DNA from: Aquamicrobium lusatiense | Lineage (GTDB): Bacteria > Pseudomonadota > Alphaproteobacteria > Rhizobiales > Rhizobiaceae | Direction of reading: 5' to 3' | DNA: 64,000 nucleotides | NCBI RefSeq assembly: GCF_014201615.1 | Contig: NZ_JACHEU010000001.1 | Coordinates: 2,313,631-2,377,630 of the forward strand | Shown here: positions 53,488 through 62,129 of the stretch, piece by piece | Position numbering within the stretch: the first letter of the stretch is position 1 | Layout of the letters: the number at the start of each line of letters is the position of its first letter | Program-made: the position numbers and the translations under genes | The notes under the pieces: model-generated | What the model saw: the letters and a program-made list of their open reading frames with translations, nothing else | Told to the model about the DNA's origin: nothing | The model's database searches: none

Positions 53488-54462
53488 TTAGCGTTCAGGC
53501 ACGAAGGGCTGGGCCAGGGAAGCTGGCGTGTTCATCATGGTCAGGCGCTTGTTACGCGAAATCACCACCAGAACCAATATCGTCGCGAGATAGGGCAAGG
53601 ACGACAGGAACTGGGATGGCAAGGACTTCAGCAGGGCCAGCGGCTGGTAGATCAGCCACGACGAATTGCTGAATGCCGACAGGTCGATGGCCTGCACATG
53701 CAGCTGTCCTATCCAGATCGCGCCGAAGATGTAGGCGCCGGCCAGAACCCGCCATGGCCGCCACGAGGCGAACACCACCAGCGCCAGCGCGATCCAGCCG
53801 CGCCCGGCGCTCATGTTCTCCACCCATTGCGGCGTGTAGACGAGCGACAGATGCGCGCCTGCAAGCCCTGCACAGGCGCCACCGAACATCACCGCCAGAT
53901 AGCGGTAGCGGATGACGTGGATACCGAGGGCATGGGCGGAGCCGTGGCTGTCGCCGATGGCACGCATGGTAAGCCCCGTACGGCTGCGGAACAGGAACCA
54001 GGCGACGGCAATGACCAGCACGATCGACAGGTAGAAGATTGGATCCTGCCCGAAAAGCAGCTTTCCGACCACAGGCAGCGAGGTCAGGCCGGGAATGTCA
54101 AGATTCTGCAGACGAACGCCCGGCTGCCCGACAAAACTGGTTCCGATCATGCCTGATAGGCCGAGCCCCAGAATGGTGAGGGAAAGCCCTGTCGCCACCT
54201 GATTGGTTGCGAGCGTGAGCGTCATGAAAGCGAAGAGCAGGGAAAACAGAACACCGATGATGATGGCCGCGAGTACGCCGATCCACGGAGATCCTGTCAG
54301 ATACCCGGCCCCGAAACCGCCAACCGCGCCCATGATCATCATGCCCTCGACGCCGAGGTTCAGCACACCGGCGCGCTCGGCAACCAGTTCGCCGATTGCG
54401 GCGATGAGCAGCGGCGTGGCAGCAGTGGCAATGGTGAGAAGGATGCTGATCCAGATATCCAT
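53488..54462 (-). CDS. ABC transporter permease (nucleoside/BMP-type)
   Basis: A 324-residue BPD_transp_2 family permease. Membrane segments and the typical GVEGMMIMGAVGGFGAGYLTG near the N-terminus are present, with HALGIHVIRYRYLAVMFGG in the coupling region. It overlaps the preceding permease by 1 nt, so the two are translated together. It pairs with the other permease in a heterodimer, as in the RbsC/BmpC group. Confidence 0.88.
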   Translation of the reverse strand: MDIWISILLTIATAATPLLIAAIGELVAERAGVLNLGVEGMMIMGAVGGFGAGYLTGSPWIGVLAAIIIGVLFSLLFAFMTLTLATNQVATGLSLTILGLGLSGMIGTSFVGQPGVRLQNLDIPGLTSLPVVGKLLFGQDPIFYLSIVLVIAVAWFLFRSRTGLTMRAIGDSHGSAHALGIHVIRYRYLAVMFGGACAGLAGAHLSLVYTPQWVENMSAGRGWIALALVVFASWRPWRVLAGAYIFGAIWIGQLHVQAIDLSAFSNSSWLIYQPLALLKSLPSQFLSSLPYLATILVLVVISRNKRLTMMNTPASLAQPFVPER

Positions 54463-55571
54463 CAGTTTGCCCCTTCCTGTGCTGCAATCGTGTCGGCTGC
54501 CGGATTTGTCCTGCCGACAAAGCGAATGCGGTAATGAATCAGCGTGTCGCAGCCCAGCACGAAAAATAGCAGCATGCCCTGGAAGACACGCGCCAGCTTG
54601 TCCGACACGCCAAGCGAGGATTGTGCCGCCTCGCCGCCGAGATAGGTCAGCCCCAGCACGAGACCGGCCGCGATAATGCCGAGCGGATTGAGCCTGCCCA
54701 GAAACGCGACGATGATGGCGGCAAAGCCGTAACCGGGTGAAATCGTCGGCTGAAGCCTGCCGATAGCGCCGGAAACCTCCGAAATGCCGGCCAATCCGGC
54801 CAGCGCACCGGAAAGCATGAAGGCGAAGAACACCATGCGGTTCATGCTGAAGCCGGCGAACCGCCCTGCCCGCGGGCTGGATCCCATCACCCGCACTTCA
54901 AACCCCTTGAGCATGCGGCTCATCATCAGCCAGATGAGCACAGCCGCAACGATCGAGAAGATGAAGCCCAGATTGGCCCGGCCGGAATCCAGCAGTTCGG
55001 GCAGGCGCGCGGCCCGGCTGAACTGAACCGTCTGCGGGAAATTATAGCCCATGGGATCACGCCACGGGCCTCGCACAACCCAGTCGAGAAACAGTTGCGA
55101 GACATAGACCAGCATCAGGCTGGTGAGGATTTCGTTGGTGTTGAAGCGTGCCTTGAGAAAAGCAGGAATGCTCGCGAATGCCGCTCCGCCGATCATGCCC
55201 ATCAGGAGCATCAGCGGGAGAAGGTATGCGCCCTGCAGATCAGGATAAAGAACGGGCAAAAGCGAGCCGGCAATGGCACCGACCGTGAACTGGCCTTCCG
55301 CCCCGATGTTCCAGATGTTGGCGCGGAAGCAGACGGACAAGCCCACCGCAATCAGGATAAGGGGTGCGGCCTTGATCGCCAGCTCGTGCAACTGCCAGAT
55401 TTCAGTAAGTGGTGAGATGAAATAGGCGTAGAGCGCCCTGGCGGGGTTAACCCCCAGAACCGCGAACATGATCGCGCCCGTAATCACGGTCAGCGCGAAG
55501 GCGATGAAGGGAGAGAGCATCGAAAACAGCGCCGAGCGCTGCGGACGTTTGACGAGCTCGATGCGCATCAT
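54462..55571 (-). CDS. ABC transporter permease (nucleoside/BMP-type), first subunit
   Basis: A 369-residue BPD_transp_2 family permease. An N-terminal membrane helix (AFALTVITGAIMFAVLGV) precedes the core, where NIWNIGAEGQFTVGAIAG is the family signature. GSSPRAGRFAGFSMNRMVF lies near the coupling helix. It overlaps the ATPase gene by 4 nt and the second permease by 1 nt. Confidence 0.88.
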   Translation of the reverse strand: MMRIELVKRPQRSALFSMLSPFIAFALTVITGAIMFAVLGVNPARALYAYFISPLTEIWQLHELAIKAAPLILIAVGLSVCFRANIWNIGAEGQFTVGAIAGSLLPVLYPDLQGAYLLPLMLLMGMIGGAAFASIPAFLKARFNTNEILTSLMLVYVSQLFLDWVVRGPWRDPMGYNFPQTVQFSRAARLPELLDSGRANLGFIFSIVAAVLIWLMMSRMLKGFEVRVMGSSPRAGRFAGFSMNRMVFFAFMLSGALAGLAGISEVSGAIGRLQPTISPGYGFAAIIVAFLGRLNPLGIIAAGLVLGLTYLGGEAAQSSLGVSDKLARVFQGMLLFFVLGCDTLIHYRIRFVGRTNPAADTIAAQEGAN

Positions 55572-57148
55572 GCCACCTCCGCCGTTTCGGTTGCATGGGC
55601 TGTGGCGGCATGCCCGGGCTCGGCGCCGCCCATCAGCAGGCCGATCTTCTCGTAGGTCGCTTCGGCTATGGGCAGTGCGGGCGACAACTCGCCATTGTGC
55701 ATCACGGCAATGGCGTCCGACATTTCAAAAAGCTCATCCAGATCCTGACTTATCACCAGCACGGCGGAGCCATTACGGGCGAGGCTGATGAGCGCCTGCC
55801 GGATATGAGCCGCAGCCCCGGCATCGACGCCCCATGTCGGCTGGTTGACGATCATCACCGAGGGATTGCGGTCGAGTTCGCGCCCGACGATGAATTTTTG
55901 CAGATTGCCGCCGGACAGGGACGCTGCTTCCGGATCAGGCGCGCTCTTGCGAACGTCCATGATCCCGATGATACGCTGTGCGGTGTCGTAGATCGCCTTG
56001 CTTTCGATCAGGCCGCCTTTGCCGACGAATTTTTTGCCGTCCGTGGCGTGCCGGGAAAGGAGAAGATTTTCCGACAGCGTCATGCGCGGTGCAGCACCAT
56101 GGCCGAGGCGTTCCTCGGGAACGAAGGCAGCGCCCAGCAGGCGCCGGCCCGTTATGTCGAGCCCGCCGACATCGACGCCGCCAATGCGCACCGACCCCCG
56201 GTCCTGTTGAAGCACCTCACCGGACACGGCCTCGAAAAACTCGCCTTGTCCGTTACCGGCAACGCCGGCGATGCCGACAACCTCCCCTGCCCGCACGGAA
56301 AGATTTATGTTTTTCAAGGCAATTGCAAACGGTGTTGCCGGCTTTCGGTTGAGATTGACGATCTCCAGCAGCGGCCTGGCCTTGTCGATTCCCGCAGCCG
56401 GCGTGCGCTCGACAGCGCGAACCTCGGTGCCCACCATCATCCGCGCAAGCGATGAAGCGGTTTCCTCGCGCGGATTGCAGTGTCCCACCACCTTGCCATG
56501 ACGCAGCACGGTGGCGCGGTCGCAAATACGCTTCACCTCCTCGAGGCGGTGCGAAATATAGAGGATCGACTTGCCTTCGGCCCGCAGCCGCTCCAGCGTT
56601 TCAAACAGCTTGTCGGCCTCCTGCGGTGTCAGCACCGACGTCGGCTCATCAAGAATGATGAGTTCAGGCGTCTGCAACAGGCAGCGGATGATTTCGATCC
56701 GCTGGCGTTCTCCAACCGACAGATCGCCCACCAGCGCATCAGGATCGAGCGGCAGACCATAGCTGTAGGACAAGGCGCGGGCCTTGGCGGCAATAGTGCT
56801 GATCGGCGCGCCGTCATTGAGCGAGAGAGCGATGTTTTCGGCTGCGGTCAGCGCCTCGAACAGCGAAAAGTGCTGGAACACCATGCCGATGCCGAGTTTC
56901 TTGGCAACGCCCGGACTGGTGATGCGCACCGGCTGGCCGTTCCACAGGATCTCGCCGGAATGTGGCTCAAGGGAGCCGAACAGCATTTTGACCAGAGTGG
57001 ACTTGCCGGCGCCATTTTCTCCCAGAAGCGCATGTATTTCGCCTTTGGCAATGCCAAGGTCGATGGTGTCGCAAGCTTTCAGGGAGCCGAATATCTTGGT
57101 CAGGCCACGGACCTCGAGCAGGTCCGCAGCGCCTTGATGTAAACTCAC
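55568..57148 (-). CDS. Nucleoside/sugar-type ABC transporter ATP-binding protein with two ATPase domains
   Basis: A 526-residue double ATPase. The first domain has Walker A GENGAGKST, signature LSVGERQRI and Walker B IILDEPTSVLTP. The second has GVAGNGQGE (a degenerate Walker A without the GKT), LSGGNLQKFIVGREL, and VNQPTWGVD in place of a normal Walker B. Degeneracy in the second domain is normal in this family. The start is GTG 57148, because GGAGG lies 4 nt upstream; earlier ATGs lack a Shine-Dalgarno sequence. Confidence 0.9.
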   Translation of the reverse strand: MSLHQGAADLLEVRGLTKIFGSLKACDTIDLGIAKGEIHALLGENGAGKSTLVKMLFGSLEPHSGEILWNGQPVRITSPGVAKKLGIGMVFQHFSLFEALTAAENIALSLNDGAPISTIAAKARALSYSYGLPLDPDALVGDLSVGERQRIEIIRCLLQTPELIILDEPTSVLTPQEADKLFETLERLRAEGKSILYISHRLEEVKRICDRATVLRHGKVVGHCNPREETASSLARMMVGTEVRAVERTPAAGIDKARPLLEIVNLNRKPATPFAIALKNINLSVRAGEVVGIAGVAGNGQGEFFEAVSGEVLQQDRGSVRIGGVDVGGLDITGRRLLGAAFVPEERLGHGAAPRMTLSENLLLSRHATDGKKFVGKGGLIESKAIYDTAQRIIGIMDVRKSAPDPEAASLSGGNLQKFIVGRELDRNPSVMIVNQPTWGVDAGAAAHIRQALISLARNGSAVLVISQDLDELFEMSDAIAVMHNGELSPALPIAEATYEKIGLLMGGAEPGHAATAHATETAEVA

Positions 57149-57278
57149 AGTGCCTCCCATCTGTTTAACAGATATGTTCTGTGTTCCCGATGGCATCGTA
57201 GGCACTGGCGCGTTTCTGCGCAAACCGATGCTTACTTTGAAAGAGCTTCAATAATTTCGATGGCAGTCGCCGCGACAT

Positions 57279-58256
57279 TCAGGGGATGAGTACGGTTGTT
57301 CCCATGGTTTTGCGTCCCTCCAGATCGGAATGGGCGCGCGCGGCATCCTTGAGGGCATAGCGCTGATTGACCATGATTTTCACGGCCCCCGACAGCACCA
57401 CGTCGAACAATGCCGCTGCCGATGCGTCAAGTTCCTCGCGCGTGACATTGTAGCTGAACAGCGTCGGGCGGGTCAGGTACAGCGATCCTTTCCGGGCGAG
57501 AATGCCGATGTCGAAAGGTGGGATCGGACCTGAAGACTGGCCGAACGAAACCAGCGTTCCGAGCCTCTTCAGGCAGTCCAGTGAGCCTGCAAATGTGTCC
57601 TTGCCAACCGAATCATAGACGACATCGCATTTCCTGCCGTCTGTGATGCGGGCCACTTCCTGCACGAAATCCTGGCGGCGATAGTCGATCACATGATGGA
57701 AACCGTGGGCTCGCGCGAGCTCGGCCTTTTCCGGCGAGCCGGCCGTTCCGATGACAGTGGCGCCAAGATGATGCGCCCACTGGCCGAAGATCAGCCCCAC
57801 ACCGCCGGCCGCTGCGTGATAGAGTACGGTGTCGCCGGGCTTCACCTTGAATGTACGCCGCACAAGATATTCCACCGTCATGCCCTTGAGCATCATGCCA
57901 GCAGCCTGCTCATCGCTGATCCCATCCGGAATGCGAACGACCCGATCGGCACCCACAACACGCTGCTCCGCATAGGCGCCCAGCTGCACGACATAGGCGA
58001 CCCGGTCTCCCGGGGACAACCAGTCGACCCCCTCGCCCACTTCGAGAACCACGCCGGCAGCCTCGCCGCCTGGCGTGAATGGCAGGCCGTTCGGTGCGGG
58101 ATAGAGGCCGGTGCGATGGTAGACATCGATGAAATTCACGCCGATCGCCGTGTGGCGCACCAGAATTTCACCCGGACCGGGGCGGCCGGGATCCGCGTCC
58201 TCGAAAACCAGCACTTCGGGACCGCCATGCTTATGGATACGAATTGCCTTGGACAT
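57279..58256 (-). CDS. Zinc-independent quinone oxidoreductase (MDR family)
   Basis: A 325-residue NADPH:quinone reductase. The N-terminus RIHKHGGPEVLVFEDAD is typical. AAAGGVGLIFGQWAHHLGATV is the NADP Rossmann region near residue 150, and VVYDSVGKDTFAGSLDCL the downstream signature. The Cys ligands of zinc alcohol dehydrogenases are absent, as expected for QOR. It starts 6 nt after pcs, so the two may be one unit. Confidence 0.9.
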   Translation of the reverse strand: MSKAIRIHKHGGPEVLVFEDADPGRPGPGEILVRHTAIGVNFIDVYHRTGLYPAPNGLPFTPGGEAAGVVLEVGEGVDWLSPGDRVAYVVQLGAYAEQRVVGADRVVRIPDGISDEQAAGMMLKGMTVEYLVRRTFKVKPGDTVLYHAAAGGVGLIFGQWAHHLGATVIGTAGSPEKAELARAHGFHHVIDYRRQDFVQEVARITDGRKCDVVYDSVGKDTFAGSLDCLKRLGTLVSFGQSSGPIPPFDIGILARKGSLYLTRPTLFSYNVTREELDASAAALFDVVLSGAVKIMVNQRYALKDAARAHSDLEGRKTMGTTVLIP

Positions 58257-58262
58257 GTCAGC

Positions 58263-59099
58263 TCACGCCTTCTTCGCGCCGAGATTTGGGAAAAGCTGCA
58301 TGATGCCACCGATGCAGAACAGGTAAAGCCCGGTGACCGTGATGCCGCCCTTTGTAAACAGGCTGACGTTTTCAGCCAGTATGCCGATCTGATTGTAGAA
58401 TTCGGCCAGCGCCGATTCCGCCAGCGCCAGAACCCCGAACGCGCACCAAAGCAAGGTGATGGCGAGATTGATCGGGCGCAGGCGCCTGACCCGCACCGGA
58501 TGCAGGAAATTGATCGGCACGAAGGTGAGCAGTCCGCAGATCACGACCACAGCGAATGACACCCATTCTCCCGGACCGACCACGAACAGCGTGAACACCA
58601 CCATGTTCCAGACCACCGGGAACCCCTTGAAGAAGTTCTCCTTGGTCTTCATGCCGGTATCGGCATAGTAGATCGCGCTCGACACGACGATGATGGCGGC
58701 GGCGATAAATGACAGCCCCTCACCCATCAGCCCGAACTGATACAGCGCGAATGCGGGGATCAGCACATAGGTGACATAGTCGATGATATTGTCGAGCAAT
58801 TCGCCCGACCAGGTCGGCAGGATTTCCTTGACCTCCAGCTTGCGCGCGATCGGGCCGTCTATGCCGTCCACGAACAATGCCAGCCCCAGCCACCAGAACA
58901 TCGCCGTCCAGCGCTCTTCGCTGGCCGCAACGAGAGAAACGAAAGCAAGGAAAGATCCGGACGCCGTCAGAAGATGCACGGAAAAGGCTCTTGCCTGTGG
59001 CCAGGTCACCTTCTTCCTCGGTCTGGGAATACGGTCCCTGATCTTCCTGCCGGTCGGTTTTTTATCCACGGCCACCAGTCCATCTTGCATGGCATCCAT
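58263..59099 (-). CDS. pcs: Phosphatidylcholine synthase
   Basis: Condenses choline with CDP-diacylglycerol to give phosphatidylcholine in the inner membrane. It has 278 residues. The CDP-alcohol phosphotransferase motif is DGIDGPIAR, then GELLDNIIDY, matching DGx2ARx8-12Gx3Dx3D. Eight hydrophobic segments follow the basic N-terminus. The direct Pcs route is typical of host-associated or soil Rhizobiales, pointing to choline uptake by this organism. QOR follows 6 nt downstream. Confidence 0.93.
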   Translation of the reverse strand: MDAMQDGLVAVDKKPTGRKIRDRIPRPRKKVTWPQARAFSVHLLTASGSFLAFVSLVAASEERWTAMFWWLGLALFVDGIDGPIARKLEVKEILPTWSGELLDNIIDYVTYVLIPAFALYQFGLMGEGLSFIAAAIIVVSSAIYYADTGMKTKENFFKGFPVVWNMVVFTLFVVGPGEWVSFAVVVICGLLTFVPINFLHPVRVRRLRPINLAITLLWCAFGVLALAESALAEFYNQIGILAENVSLFTKGGITVTGLYLFCIGGIMQLFPNLGAKKA

Positions 59100-59284
59100 A
59101 ATCCCTCTTGATCAACCACCTGTCCGCCGGGGTCAATGCGGGAGCGTCGATTAGACATAAGGCCACACAGGATTTCTTGACCGTAACAGGCGCAAAGGCG
59201 TTGTTTTTCTTGCTTCGGCTGAAAGGTCGCGTTGATGGGCCGATAGGGAAAGGCGTATAGCTCTGGCGACAAGGAGGCTCCGAT

Positions 59285-60514
59285 ATGCCAACGACCGCCA
59301 TCCCTGCTGAAGCCGAAGCAAAGATCCTCGTTGCAGGAACCGGCCCTGCCGGTCTGATCGCCGCGCTTTCCTTTGCCGGAGCAGGCTTTGCGGTCACGCT
59401 GGTCGGTCCCGAGCCGAATATCGAGGACGGGCGCACCACGGCGTTGATGAATCCCGCCCTCGAAACGCTGGATCGGATCGGCGTTCTGACAGCACTGTCA
59501 GATCAGTCCGCACCGCTGAAGATCATGCGCATCGTGGATGCGACGGAGCGGCTGATCCGCAGCACGCCCGCAACTTTCCATGCCGGCGACATCGGTGAAG
59601 AGCGCTTCGGTCTCAACATACCGAACAAGGTGCTGGTGGCGACGCTGGCGCAGGCCGTGGCGGCAAACACGTCGATCGACTGGAAAAAGACGCTGGTGGA
59701 AAGCTGGAACCCCGGTTCCGACGAGGCAGTGGCGCGGCTTGCGGATGGCAGCGAAGTTTCAGGAAAGCTGGTCGTCGCTGCCGATGGGCGGATGTCGCCG
59801 GCCCGCCAGGCTGCCGGCATTTCGGTATCATCGCATCCATTTCCGCAGGCGGCGCTGGTTCTGAATTTTGGCCACACGCTCGATCACAACTTCACCTCCA
59901 CCGAATTCCACACCCAGACCGGGCCGTTCACGCAGGTGCCGCTTCCCGGTGGCCGCAGATCGAGCCTTGTCTGCGTCGTGCGTCCCGAAACCGCCAGCGA
60001 ACTGGCGGCACTGGACGACGATGCCCTGTCACTTCACATTGAGCGGCGCATGCAATCCATGCTGGGGCGAGTGGCGGTGGAGCCAAAGCGCCAGATCTAT
60101 CCGCTGTCGACCTCCACGCCGAAGCGCTTTGCCCGGAACCGGGTGGCGCTGGTGGGCGAAGCTGCACATGTATTTCCGCCCATCGGCGCACAGGGGCTGA
60201 ACCTCGGCATCAGGGATATCGTCGATCTCGTTGATGTCTCATCAAAAAACCGATCCGATCCCGGATCGGACAAGGCAATGATCACTTACGATCTCCGGCG
60301 CAGGCCCGACATCGTGGCCCGCACCAGCGCGGTCAATCTCCTCAACCGGTCGCTGCTGTCGAATATGCTTCCTGCCCAGATCGCCCGCAGCGCCACGCTT
60401 GAGCTGCTCGGGCGCTTTGCGCCGCTGCGTGCTTTCTTCATGCGTGAAGGGCTGCATCCCGGTAGCGGTTTTTCCGCACTGGGCAGCGCGTTACGGGAAC
60501 AGATCCAGCGGTAA
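59285..60514 (+). CDS. UbiH/UbiL-family FAD monooxygenase
   Basis: A 409-residue flavoprotein of the ubiquinone hydroxylase family. The FAD motif GTGPAGLIAALSFAGAGF starts at residue 18. The middle VVAADGRMSPARQAAG is the DG motif. The GD motif reads GEAAHVFPPIGAQGLN, with Glu where Asp is usual. The ATG follows AAGGAGG. It probably acts in quinone ring hydroxylation; which position cannot be said. Its last 24 nt overlap the convergent AEC transporter gene. Confidence 0.85.
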   Translation: MPTTAIPAEAEAKILVAGTGPAGLIAALSFAGAGFAVTLVGPEPNIEDGRTTALMNPALETLDRIGVLTALSDQSAPLKIMRIVDATERLIRSTPATFHAGDIGEERFGLNIPNKVLVATLAQAVAANTSIDWKKTLVESWNPGSDEAVARLADGSEVSGKLVVAADGRMSPARQAAGISVSSHPFPQAALVLNFGHTLDHNFTSTEFHTQTGPFTQVPLPGGRRSSLVCVVRPETASELAALDDDALSLHIERRMQSMLGRVAVEPKRQIYPLSTSTPKRFARNRVALVGEAAHVFPPIGAQGLNLGIRDIVDLVDVSSKNRSDPGSDKAMITYDLRRRPDIVARTSAVNLLNRSLLSNMLPAQIARSATLELLGRFAPLRAFFMREGLHPGSGFSALGSALREQIQR

Positions 60515-61450
60515 GATCCCGGCCCGGATCATGTAAAGCAGGCCGGTGACGGTCATGATCGAGGCGCAGGTCGTGACCAGTATCGTTGCCGACGTCCGCT
60601 CGACCCACACCCCATATTGCTGGGCGATGACGAAGACATTGGTGGCTGTGGGCAAAGCCGCCAGCAGAACGGCGGAAAATAGCCAGACCTCCGAAAAATC
60701 TCCCATCAGGCTCAGCATCACGTAGCAAAGCAGCGGATGCACGACGAGCTTGAGCAGGCTGATCGGCACGATTTCGACAGGTATGCGCCGCAGCGGCCGC
60801 AGGGCAAGCGTCACGCCCATGGCGAACAGGGCGCAGGGAGCGGCCGCGTTCGCGAGATAGCCGAGCAACCGGTCGAGCGGCAGTGGCGGGCTCCATTCGA
60901 AATAAGCCGCCAGAACGCCGAGTGCAGTCGCGATGATGAAGGGGTGCAGCACAATGCGGCTGACGATGCCTGCCGCAAGCTGCGGCCATGACCTGCGGTC
61001 GCCACCGCCAAGCGCCATCATCATCGGGGCAATGGTGAAATGCATGACGTTTTCGAAACAGAAGATGAGAGCGACGGGCACCGCGGCCTTCTCCCCGAAG
61101 GCGAGCACCGCCAGCCCGGGGCCCATATAGCCGATATTGCCGTAAGCAGCCGCCAGCCCCTTCACGGTGGATTCCGCGATATTGCCGGCTACCAGCAATG
61201 AGCCCGCAAACATCATCATGAAAATCAGAAAGGTGGAGAACACCGATCCAAAGATGAAGCTCCATTCCGTCAGCTCTTCAAACGGCGTTCTGGCCAGAAG
61301 CTGGAAGAACAGGGCCGGCAGCGTGACATAGATGATGAAGGTGTTCAGCCAGCCAAGCGCTTCGAGAGGCTGGCGCGTGATGCGTGCGACAGCGAACCCG
61401 ATGAAGATCAGCCCGAAGAACGGAAGAACGAGGCCGGCAATTTCGGACAT
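60491..61450 (-). CDS. AEC (auxin efflux carrier) family transporter
   Basis: A 319-residue membrane protein with two bundles of five helices. The first is LVLPFFGLIFIGFAVARI, with NTFIIYVTLPALFF and YGNIGYMGPGLAVLA as family marks. ATNVFVIAQQYGV in the second half is the crossover region. AEC proteins export or import organic acids, auxin-like or amino-acid-related compounds; the substrate is unknown. It overlaps the UbiH-like gene tail to tail by 24 nt. Confidence 0.88.
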   Translation of the reverse strand: MSEIAGLVLPFFGLIFIGFAVARITRQPLEALGWLNTFIIYVTLPALFFQLLARTPFEELTEWSFIFGSVFSTFLIFMMMFAGSLLVAGNIAESTVKGLAAAYGNIGYMGPGLAVLAFGEKAAVPVALIFCFENVMHFTIAPMMMALGGGDRRSWPQLAAGIVSRIVLHPFIIATALGVLAAYFEWSPPLPLDRLLGYLANAAAPCALFAMGVTLALRPLRRIPVEIVPISLLKLVVHPLLCYVMLSLMGDFSEVWLFSAVLLAALPTATNVFVIAQQYGVWVERTSATILVTTCASIMTVTGLLYMIRAGILPLDLFP

Positions 61451-61631
61451 GATCGTTTCGCCTCTTAACCGGCCAGCAGCCTTGTGCCCGGAGCACAGCC
61501 AGCTTTCAGATTCGCCCCGTGAACTTCAACCTGCTGTGAGAGATTTCGGATTTCCTTTCAGCCCTGCGGCCCAATCCGCAAACAGGCTCACATGGCTGTG
61601 TAACCTGTTCAGCATTGAATTACCCGGTGTG

Positions 61632-61988
61632 ATGAGCCAAATAAGAAGCATGGACAGACTGGCGATCAAAAAAGCAAAGTTTTCAATCGGACAGGTTGTG
61701 CGCCATCGGCTTTTTCCGTTTCGCGGGATCATTTTCGATGTCGACCCGGAGTTTGCCAATACCGATGAATGGTATGAGGCAATTCCTGTTGGCGTTCGCC
61801 CCAGCAAGGACCAGCCTTTCTACCATCTTCTGGCTGAAAACTCCGAAACAGACTACATCGCCTATGTTTCCGAGCAAAATCTGGTTGAAGATGTTTCAGA
61901 TGAGCCTGTGCGTCATCCGCAGATCAGAGAATTGTTCCTGAAAACGCCGGATGGACATTACGAGCCCAGATATCAGGTTCGTCACTAG
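61632..61988 (+). CDS. hspQ: Heat shock protein HspQ
   Basis: A 118-residue small protein of the HspQ/YccV family. IGQVVRHRLFPFRGIIFDVDPEF and DQPFYHLLAENSE are the conserved blocks (shown in part), then YVSEQNLVEDVSDEPVRHPQ. In enteric bacteria it binds DNA-bound DnaA and modulates Lon. Two start candidates are 61632 and 61650; neither has a strong Shine-Dalgarno sequence. Upstream there is 180 nt before the divergent AEC gene. A rhizobial-type repeat begins at its stop codon. Confidence 0.9.
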   Translation: MSQIRSMDRLAIKKAKFSIGQVVRHRLFPFRGIIFDVDPEFANTDEWYEAIPVGVRPSKDQPFYHLLAENSETDYIAYVSEQNLVEDVSDEPVRHPQIRELFLKTPDGHYEPRYQVRH

Positions 61989-62050
61989 AGCAATTCCTGC
62001 AAAAGTGCGCAGCCGTCTTGCGCTCGCAATTGCTTAAAAAATAGAGCGTT
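61987..62050. repeat. Rhizobiales-type extragenic palindromic repeat
   Basis: The sequence AGAGCAATTCCTGC, AAAAGTGCGCAG, ... GCAATTGCTTAAAAA, TAGAGCGTTTCC resembles a repeat seen widely between genes in Brucella, Ochrobactrum and Mesorhizobium. Its arms are AGCAATT (61989-61995) and AATTGCT (62028-62034). It overlaps the hspQ stop codon and precedes a terminator. I found no second full copy in the window. Confidence 0.6.
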
Positions 62051-62077
62051 TCCGCCTTTGCCAGACACCGCTCAAAG

Positions 62078-62115
62078 AAAAGCCCCGCACGCTTCATAAG
62101 CGGCGGGGCTTTTTC
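62078..62115. terminator. Bidirectional terminator between hspQ and aspS
   Basis: AAAGCCCCGC (62079-62088) pairs with GCGGGGCTTT (62103-62112), followed by T-runs on both strands (plus TTTTT, minus TTTTC). It lies 15 nt past the aspS stop and 90 nt past hspQ, so it can end both convergent transcripts. Confidence 0.85.
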
Positions 62116-62129
62116 TGTTGCCTGATCGC

